Source: SSSZ01 sp016790965
GTDB taxonomy: Bacteria; Pseudomonadota; Gammaproteobacteria; Burkholderiales; Rhodocyclaceae
DNA length: 64,000 nucleotides
Direction: 5' to 3'
Assembly (NCBI GenBank): GCA_016790965.1
Contig: JAEUNZ010000034.1
Coordinates: 1-64,000 of the forward strand
A model generated the notes under the pieces. That model was not told where the DNA came from, did not search any database, and saw only the letters and a list, made by a program, of their open reading frames with translations. A program made the position numbers and the translations under genes. Positions 57,157-64,000 of this stretch are shown in pieces. Within the stretch, counting starts at the first letter, position 1, and each line of letters begins with the position of its first letter.

Positions 57157-59265
57157 TCAAGAAAAGCGCTGGGCGGTCAGCAGGAGGCGTTGGGCTTCCC
57201 GGCTCATGTCTTCGGCGGCTTCCGAGGCCGCCTGCACCTGGGTGAGGTTGGACTGGATCGCACCCGCCACCATTTCCACCTGTTGGGCGATTTCCTCGCT
57301 GGCCGCCCGCTGTTCGGTCATGGCCAGGGTGATGTCCGAAACCGCCTCTTCGACCGTCTGGGCGCTTTGACGCATTTCCTGGATGGCCTGCCGGGCCGTG
57401 GCGGCCAGGGTCAATCCCTGTTCCACGCGGGAAATGCCTTCGTCCATGCGACGGGAGGATTCGCCCAGCCCGTTTCGGAGGTCGCCGACGATGCGGGTGA
57501 TTTCCACCGTCGATTTGGCGGTGCGCTCGGCCAGCTTGCGCACTTCGTCGGCGACGACGGCGAAACCCCGGCCGGATTCCCCGGCCCGGGCCGCCTCGAT
57601 GGCGGCGTTCAGGGCCAAGAGATTGGTCTGGTCGGCGATGTCGTGGATCACCGCGACGACGTTGTCGATCTCCTGGGAACGCCCCGCCAGGGCATTGAGG
57701 TTGTCCGAGGACTCCTTGGTGACGGCGGCGATCGAACTCATGGCTTCGAGGGCGCTGCCCACCACCGTTGCGCCGTCATTGGCCAGCTTCTCGGACTGGA
57801 CTGAGGTATCGCGCACGGCAGAGGCCCGCACCGCGACCTGGGCGATGCTCACCGACAATTCCTCGATGCCGGCGGCAATACTGCTCGCGGCGGCCGACTG
57901 CCGTTCCGATTCCTCCTGGACCTGCTTGGCGGCGGCAAAGGTCTTGATCGACCGGTCGCGGATGTTCTCGGCGCTCTGGCGCAGATTGACCATGGTCTGG
58001 CGCACCCGGTTGCGCATGCGCGCCAGGGTGGCGGCGATGCTGCTGTTGTCGGCGGCGTCGCGCCGGACTGAGATGCCCAGGTTGCCGGCGCCGATGTGAT
58101 TGACGACTTCCCGCAGGTATTCGGCCTCGCCGCCCAGGGCCCGATTGAGCACCCGCGCGATGCCGAGGCTGATAAGGATGGCGGCGATCAGACCCGCGCC
58201 GCAGGCCGCGGCCAGCCGCAGCAGACTGGTGTGAAGGGCCTCCGCCGCGTCCCGCTCGACCGCGGCCGTGGCCTTGTTGGACGCCTCGACCAGCTTGTCC
58301 ACCGCCGCCCGGTGGCGTTTGTAGAGGACGGCCATCTCGGCCTTGAGGCCCTTCAGGTCGCCGTTGCGCTCTCGCACCGCGGGCAGCCACTTCTCATCGC
58401 GGAAGGCGAGGAAAGCCTTGCCGGCCGGGACCACTTCGCCGACCAGCAGGGCTTTGAGGGCTGGGTCGCGCAGCGTGTCGCTCCAGTACTTGTGCCGTTC
58501 CTCGAAGGCTGCCGCCAGGGCCTTTGAGCTTTCCTGCAAACGGCCGAGTTCTGCGGGCTCGGCATCCTCCATTTCCAGGGCCGTCGACCAGGATTCCAGG
58601 AGGTATTGCGGCGGCGGCAGGATGTCGGCCAGAAGATCCTTGTTGGCGACGACGGCTTGGTAGATCGGTCCGCCGACCTTCACGGCGTCGAGGGTGGAAA
58701 AAGCGAACAGGGCGGCGCAGAGAAAGACGGCGACGAAGGCCCCGATGCTGACGAGACTCTGCTTGAACAGCGTCAGGCCGCTGAAAGGAAGGGCCACCCA
58801 GCGCGTCCAGGGCGTATTGCGGACCGCCCGCCCGTGGTGGATGAAGTAGCGCTTTCTGCCGGCCTTGATGTCGGCGTAGATCGCCGTGGCTGCGGCGACC
58901 TCTTCACGGGAAGGCAGGGTCCGCGCCGAGGTGTAGCCCTCGGCGCGGCCGTTGAGCATGATCGGCGCCACGTGGGCCTTGACCCAGTAGTAGTCGCCGT
59001 TCTTGCAGCGATTCTTGACCAGTCCCACCCAGGGAAGACCGCTCTTCAGGGTGCGCCAGAGGTCGGCGAAGGCCTCGGGCGGCATGTCGGGATGGCGTAC
59101 CAGATTGTGGTTCTTGCCGATCAGCTCCTCCCGGGAGAAGCCACTGATGCGGCAAAAATCATCGTTGGCGTCGGTGATGATGCCCTTGGCGTCGGTGCGG
59201 GTGACGATGGAATCGTCCGCCGCCAGGAGCAGTTCATTGGTGGTGACAGGAAGATTGACTTTCAT
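57157..59265 (-). CDS. Aer-like PAS chemoreceptor (methyl-accepting chemotaxis protein)
   Basis: A 702-residue chemoreceptor. Residues about 12-115 are a PAS domain (TDAKGIITDANDDFCRISGF, KNGDYYWVKAHVAPI) like that of the Aer redox sensor. There are two membrane segments (about 170-190 and 385-405) around a helical periplasmic region. The signalling domain has the conserved tip DQTNLLALNAAIEAARAGES. It probably senses the redox state or energy. ATG 59265 was chosen at MKVNLPVTTNELLL. Confidence 0.92.
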   Translation of the reverse strand: MKVNLPVTTNELLLAADDSIVTRTDAKGIITDANDDFCRISGFSREELIGKNHNLVRHPDMPPEAFADLWRTLKSGLPWVGLVKNRCKNGDYYWVKAHVAPIMLNGRAEGYTSARTLPSREEVAAATAIYADIKAGRKRYFIHHGRAVRNTPWTRWVALPFSGLTLFKQSLVSIGAFVAVFLCAALFAFSTLDAVKVGGPIYQAVVANKDLLADILPPPQYLLESWSTALEMEDAEPAELGRLQESSKALAAAFEERHKYWSDTLRDPALKALLVGEVVPAGKAFLAFRDEKWLPAVRERNGDLKGLKAEMAVLYKRHRAAVDKLVEASNKATAAVERDAAEALHTSLLRLAAACGAGLIAAILISLGIARVLNRALGGEAEYLREVVNHIGAGNLGISVRRDAADNSSIAATLARMRNRVRQTMVNLRQSAENIRDRSIKTFAAAKQVQEESERQSAAASSIAAGIEELSVSIAQVAVRASAVRDTSVQSEKLANDGATVVGSALEAMSSIAAVTKESSDNLNALAGRSQEIDNVVAVIHDIADQTNLLALNAAIEAARAGESGRGFAVVADEVRKLAERTAKSTVEITRIVGDLRNGLGESSRRMDEGISRVEQGLTLAATARQAIQEMRQSAQTVEEAVSDITLAMTEQRAASEEIAQQVEMVAGAIQSNLTQVQAASEAAEDMSREAQRLLLTAQRFS

Positions 59266-59327
59266 GGGCCCTGGATGCGAAGAGGTTCTCTGAACAACGG
59301 CGAAAGGCGCTACAACTTTAGGCGTAG

Positions 59328-59591
59328 TCGCGGGAAACTCAAAGAGGCGCACGCCCCGCAGGAAGCCTCGCCCACCTCGACCTTTACCTGGGCGACAACC
59401 TCACGACGGCCAACGCTTTACCCATTGTCGGAACCAATCCGGATCGAACCGTAGGTGCCGACAAGCCGGATGCCACGGTCGGATTCGACTATATCTTTAC
59501 CGCCAGCAGTGTCCCCGAGCCGGGCAGCGTCGCCCTGCTACTGGGCGGTTTTGGGCTGCTGGCGGCGAGCCGGGCGGGGCGTCGCCGCTAA
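59328..59591 (+). pseudogene. C-terminal remnant of a PEP-CTERM exosortase substrate
   Basis: A rightward frame without a start codon ends in VPEPGSVALLLGGFGLLAAS followed by RAGRRR and TAA (59589-59591). This is a complete PEP-CTERM sorting signal: VPEP motif, membrane helix, basic tail. The preceding 45 codons (HLDLYLGDNL, ATVGFDYIFTASS) look like a secreted beta-rich domain. The 5' part is missing and replaced by the chemoreceptor promoter region. It implies that the organism has or had an exosortase system. Confidence 0.72.
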
Positions 59592-59936
59592 GCGGTTTTC
59601 TGGCGCGGGCTTCCGCCCCCGCAGGGCGGCGGCAAAGCCCATGCGGGCGAGGGCCAGGAGGTCGCTGCGGTCGTCCAGGGCTTCGGCCGGGACGGCGTGG
59701 TAGGCGATGGTGATGGTCTTGCCCTGCCGGGTGTAGAGGAAGGGCGGCATGGCGCGCTTTTCGTACTCGCCGCGGTTTTCGGCGTCGGCCTTGACGTAGA
59801 GGGTGTCGTCGGCGATGAGGGCGAACATGAGGCCTTCCCGGTAGAGGCCGTAGCCGCCGAACATGCGTTTGGCGCTGACGGCCCCCAGGGCTTGCAGCAA
59901 TTCGACGACGTACTCGGCGAGCTCCCGGCTGGCCAT
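59538..59936 (-). CDS. TfoX/Sxy N-terminal-domain protein
   Basis: A 132-residue protein with AKRMFGGYGLYREGLMFALI and DDTLYVKADAENRGEYEKRA, the TfoX_N pattern. It resembles the competence regulator Sxy/TfoX but lacks the C-terminal domain. Its basic tail overlaps the PEP-CTERM remnant by 54 bases on the other strand, so the last residues may have been acquired when that region rearranged. It lies just downstream of ruvB. Confidence 0.83.
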   Translation of the reverse strand: MASRELAEYVVELLQALGAVSAKRMFGGYGLYREGLMFALIADDTLYVKADAENRGEYEKRAMPPFLYTRQGKTITIAYHAVPAEALDDRSDLLALARMGFAAALRGRKPAPENRLAATPRPARRQQPKTAQ

Positions 59937-59938
59937 GG

Positions 59939-60999
<1,061 letters not shown>

Positions 61000-61003
<4 letters not shown>

Positions 61004-62061
61004 GTCGGCGCTTCTTCCCGCGTCCAGGCGGCGATCATGGCGTGGCCCAGGGCCAGCAGTACCGGCCCCAGGAAGATGCCGATGAAGCCGAAGACCATGA
61101 CCCCGCCCAGGACGCCCAGGGCGATGAGGGCGATGGAAATGCCGGCGCCCCGGGAAATGAGGATGGGTTTGACGAAATTGTCGATGCTGCTGATGACCAG
61201 CACGCCCCAGGCCACCATGAAAATGGCCCAGCCGGTCTGGCCGGAATCATAGAGCCACCAGGCGGCACCGCCCCACAGCAGGACGGGGCCGGCGGGGATG
61301 AGGGAGAGGAAGAAGGTGGCGAAGCCCAGAAGCACCGCCGCCGGCACTCCGGCGATGAGGAAGCCGATCAGCGCTACCGCCCCCTGGGCCGCCGCCGTGC
61401 CCACCAGTCCGAGCATGACGCCGATGACGGTGCCCCGGGCCAGTTCGAGCATGTGCTCGCCCAACTCCCCGCCCAGCTTGCGGGCCGCCGCGGAAAAGGC
61501 CTTGCCGATGGCCTCGCCGTCGCGGTAGAGGAAGAAGACGATGAACAGCACCAGGGAGAGTTGCAGCAGTCCGTTGGCGACGACGCCGCCCAGGGAGAGA
61601 GCCAGCTTAGGGGCCGGCTCCAGTAGCGGGCGCATCAACTTGTTCAATTCCTCCCGGCTGCCCGCTGCCTTGCGCCAGCGCTCGTCCAGGTCGCCGCCGA
61701 CGACGGGAATCTTCTTCACGAAGGCTGGCGGCTCGGCGGGCAGGCCCTGCTCGATGTAGGGGCGGCTCTGGGCGACCAGGGTATCGACCCCATCGACGAG
61801 ACCGCCGGAGAGAAACACCATCGGCACCAGGAGGACGGCGATGAGGCCCAGGGTCATTACCGTCGCCGCCCGGCCGCTGCGGCCCTTGAGGCGGGGCAGC
61901 ACCTGCCGTGCGTAGAAGGGCCAGGTGCAGATCCACAGCACCAGGGCGAAGAGCACCGCGCCGATGAAGGGCCACAGCACCGCGATGCAGCCGGCGATGA
62001 GAAAGCCGATGAGGGCCAGGCGGGCCAGTCGGGTGGGAGAGGGATCGCGTACGCTGCTCAT
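61000..62061 (-). CDS. AI-2E/PerM-family transporter
   Basis: A 353-residue membrane protein with seven to eight hydrophobic segments and family blocks (GLVGTAAAQGAVALIGFLIA; FATFFLSLIPAGPVLLWGGA). The family includes AI-2 exporters and sodium/proton antiporters; the substrate here is unknown. It is inserted between ruvA and ruvB with overlapping ends, so it is co-translated with the repair genes. Confidence 0.88.
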
Positions 62062-62633
62062 AACTTGGAAAGCCCCTTGAGGGCCTGGCGGATGCCGTCC
62101 GAAGTGCTGACGCCGGCCGGCAGGGATTTGAGGGCGCTGGCGGCTTCCCGCTCGTTGTAGCCCAGGGCGATGAGGGCGTTGAGGATGTCCTGGCTGCTGC
62201 CGTCGGCGGCGGGCAGTGCGGCGGATGTGGTTTCGGCCAGCTTGCCCTTCAATTCAAGCAGTAGGCGTTCGGCGGTCTTCTTGCCAATGCCGGGAATCCG
62301 GGTCAGGTGCCCGACCTCCTGGCGCGCCACCGCCGCCGCCAGATCGGCCACCGACAAGCCCGAGAGTACGGATAGTGCCGTACGGGCGCCGATGCCCGAA
62401 ATCTTGAGCAATTGGCGGAAGGCAAAGCGCTCGGCTTCGCTCAAGAAACCGTAGAGGAAATGCCCATCCTCGCGCACGGCAAAGTGGGTGAGCAGCGTGA
62501 GCTTCTCGCCCGCGGCAGGCAGGTTGTAGAAGGTACTCATGGGTACGTCCAGTTCGTAGCCGACGCCTTGCACGTCGAGCACGATCTGGGGTGGGTTCTT
62601 TTCGGCCAGCAGGCCAGTGAGGCGACCGATCAT
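62058..62633 (-). CDS. ruvA: Holliday junction DNA-binding protein RuvA
   Basis: A 191-residue protein. The OB-fold N-terminus starts MIGRLTGLLAEKNPPQIVLD, two helix-hairpin-helix motifs include LLKISGIGARTALSVLSG and LTRIPGIGKKTAERLLLELK, and the RuvB-contacting C-terminal domain has ALIALGYNEREAASALKSL. It targets RuvB to junctions. Confidence 0.95.
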   Translation of the reverse strand: MIGRLTGLLAEKNPPQIVLDVQGVGYELDVPMSTFYNLPAAGEKLTLLTHFAVREDGHFLYGFLSEAERFAFRQLLKISGIGARTALSVLSGLSVADLAAAVARQEVGHLTRIPGIGKKTAERLLLELKGKLAETTSAALPAADGSSQDILNALIALGYNEREAASALKSLPAGVSTSDGIRQALKGLSKL

Positions 62634-62744
62634 CGGATAAATCTCAGCGGGACGATCCAGCGAGGTGTGAAACGCGAAGGGAGGGCGGCAGGGCGGGCAG
62701 CGGCAAGTGGTTTTTCGGAGCGCAGCGAGGACAGACCAATTCCA

Positions 62745-63284
62745 TCATCCTATCAGCCGGCCGCCGCGTACGCGATAGCCGGCGGTGGCCAGAGCGCCCA
62801 GACCCTGGCCGCCGTGGGCGTGGCAGATGGCGCAGGCCAGGGCGTCGGCCGCGTCGGCGCTCGGCTCGCCGGGCAGCTGCAGCAGCCGGCGGACCATGTC
62901 GCCCACCTGTTCCTTGGCCGCCTTGCCGTGGCCGACCACGGCCTGCTTGACCTGCAGGGCCGTGTATTCGGAGACCGGCAGCCCGGCCGTCACCAGGGCC
63001 GCGATGGCGGCGCCCCGGGCCTGGCCCAGCAGCAGGGTGGACTGGGGGTTCACGTTCACGAAGACCTTCTCGATGGCCGCCTCCGCCGGCCCATGGGCGC
63101 CGACCACCTCGGCGATGCCGTCGAGGATGGTCTTGATGCGCTCGGGCAGGGACTGCTTCTCGTCGGTCTTCACGCAGCCGCTGGTCACGTAGGCCAGCTT
63201 CTGGCCCGTCTTGTCGACGATCCCGAAGCCCGTGATGCGCAGGCCGGGGTCGATGCCGAGGATGCGCACACTGCCGCCGGTCAT
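62745..63284 (-). CDS. ruvC: Holliday junction resolvase RuvC
   Basis: A 179-residue RNase H-fold endonuclease. RILGIDPGLRITGFGIV holds the first catalytic Asp and AAIEKVFVNVNPQSTLLLGQ the Glu. The C-terminal DAADALACAICHAHG carries the last acidic pair. It cleaves Holliday junctions moved by RuvAB. ruvA follows after a 111-base gap. Confidence 0.95.
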   Translation of the reverse strand: MTGGSVRILGIDPGLRITGFGIVDKTGQKLAYVTSGCVKTDEKQSLPERIKTILDGIAEVVGAHGPAEAAIEKVFVNVNPQSTLLLGQARGAAIAALVTAGLPVSEYTALQVKQAVVGHGKAAKEQVGDMVRRLLQLPGEPSADAADALACAICHAHGGQGLGALATAGYRVRGGRLIG

Positions 63285-63300
63285 GTCCGCGCTCCGCCGC

Positions 63301-64000
63301 TCACGGCTTGCGCGACAGGTAGACCCCGACCACCGCCAGCACCATGCCCACGAGGGCCAGGCCGGTCAGAGTCTCGCCGAAGAGGAACCAGGCGATCAGC
63401 GCCGTCGAGGGCGGGGTCAGGTAGAACATGCTCGCCACGTTCACCGCCGAGCCGCTGCGGATCAGCAGGTTGAGCAGGCTGATGGCGCCCAGGGAGAGCA
63501 CCAGCACCAGCCAGGCCATGGCGAAACCGAACTGGGGGGTCCAGTCGATGCGGAAGCCCTCCACCTGGGAGGCGACCAGGAAGGTGACGGCCGCCGAGGG
63601 CAGGAACTGGGCGATGGCCCCGGTGCGCAGGTCAAAGCTGGGGCAGAAGCGCTTCTGGTAGAGGGTGCCGGCGGTGATCCCGGCCAGGGCGATCAGGGCC
63701 GGCCAGACCTGGGGCCCCCAGGCGGCCACGCCGGCCAGCTTGTTGGACAGCACCAGGGCCACGCCGGCGAAGCCCAGCACCAGGCCCAGCCACTGGCGCG
63801 GCACCACCCGCTCGCCGAGCAGCCAGCCGGCCCCCACCGCCGTCAGCAGGGGCTGGATGCCCACCACCAGGCTGCTCACCCCGGCCGGCAGGCCGTGGGC
63901 GATGGAGCTGAAGACGCCCCCCAGGTAGGTGGCGTGGACCAGGATGCCGGAGACCCCGATGTGGAACCACTGGCGGGCGTCGCGCGGCCAGGGCGCCTTG
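63301..64000 (-). CDS. EamA/DMT-family transporter, 5' end outside the window
   Basis: At least 232 codons of a multi-spanning protein. The frame is open up to the window edge, with RDARQWFHIGVSGILVHATY before LPAGVSSLVVGIQPLLTAVG. An internal GTG at 63879 is not the real start, because sense codons of the same family pattern continue upstream. EamA repeats are visible (ALIALAGITAGTLYQKRFCP, MFYLTPPSTALIAWFLFGET). The substrate is unknown. Confidence 0.85.
   Translation of the reverse strand, partial: KAPWPRDARQWFHIGVSGILVHATYLGGVFSSIAHGLPAGVSSLVVGIQPLLTAVGAGWLLGERVVPRQWLGLVLGFAGVALVLSNKLAGVAAWGPQVWPALIALAGITAGTLYQKRFCPSFDLRTGAIAQFLPSAAVTFLVASQVEGFRIDWTPQFGFAMAWLVLVLSLGAISLLNLLIRSGSAVNVASMFYLTPPSTALIAWFLFGETLTGLALVGMVLAVVGVYLSRKP

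Overview
The window is high-GC bacterial DNA whose gene content and order point to a betaproteobacterium, most likely of the Rhodocyclales. The evidence is the metX-metW-ampG block, gatCAB divergent from mreBCD-mrdA-rodA-rlpA, ubiUVT for anaerobic ubiquinone synthesis, a class I PHA synthase, a leucine-degradation (liu) cluster and a PEP-CTERM tail. The taxonomic call is inference, because no rRNA is present.

Positions 1-9054 are the right-hand part of an integrated mobile element. It ends at a 3' fragment of tRNA-Lys(CTT), the likely attachment site, and carries a P4-type tyrosine integrase. A tightly overlapping leftward operon follows: AlpA-like HTH, winged-helix protein, SSB-like protein, CHC2-type primase zinc domain, DUF3631 ATPase, a protein with a TubC-type docking-like domain, an unknown protein and a GIY-YIG-like nuclease. 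A DUF4258/HTH pair looks like a toxin-antitoxin module with a nonsense codon in the DUF4258 gene. Parts of this region are visibly more AT-rich than the rest. It resembles a phage satellite or replicating genomic island.

From 9055 onward the DNA is chromosomal. metX has a well-formed leader: a sigma70-like promoter, a SAM-II riboswitch and an intrinsic terminator. Then come an envelope-stress-type yqjD/yqjE/yqjK set, xth and pyrE, the gatCAB amidotransferase genes, and the rod-shape and elongation genes. A response regulator with an ATPase output and ubiUVT follow, the latter behind a class II FNR-type promoter.

From 31 to 48 kb the leucine catabolic genes liuB, liuA, liuC, liuD and liuE are dispersed on both strands among a thiolase, a GNAT-carbonic anhydrase fusion, phaC and an AbrB-Doc toxin-antitoxin pair. 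Together they would turn leucine-derived isovaleryl-CoA into acetyl-CoA and acetoacetate, which can feed PHA. The remainder holds metallo-hydrolases, a cyclic-nucleotide-sensing GGDEF protein, rapZ, a NusG-II/Gx/ubiX group, an HPP-CBS protein, a PAS-containing chemoreceptor and ruvCAB.

The most unusual structure is a set of four small terminal-inverted-repeat elements. Two are 168 bp (23207-23374, 27402-27569) and two are 161 bp (36719-36879, 43425-43585). The two families share a palindromic core but differ at their ends, and all four start inside the stop codon of a neighbouring gene. I could not search databases, so novelty is not established.
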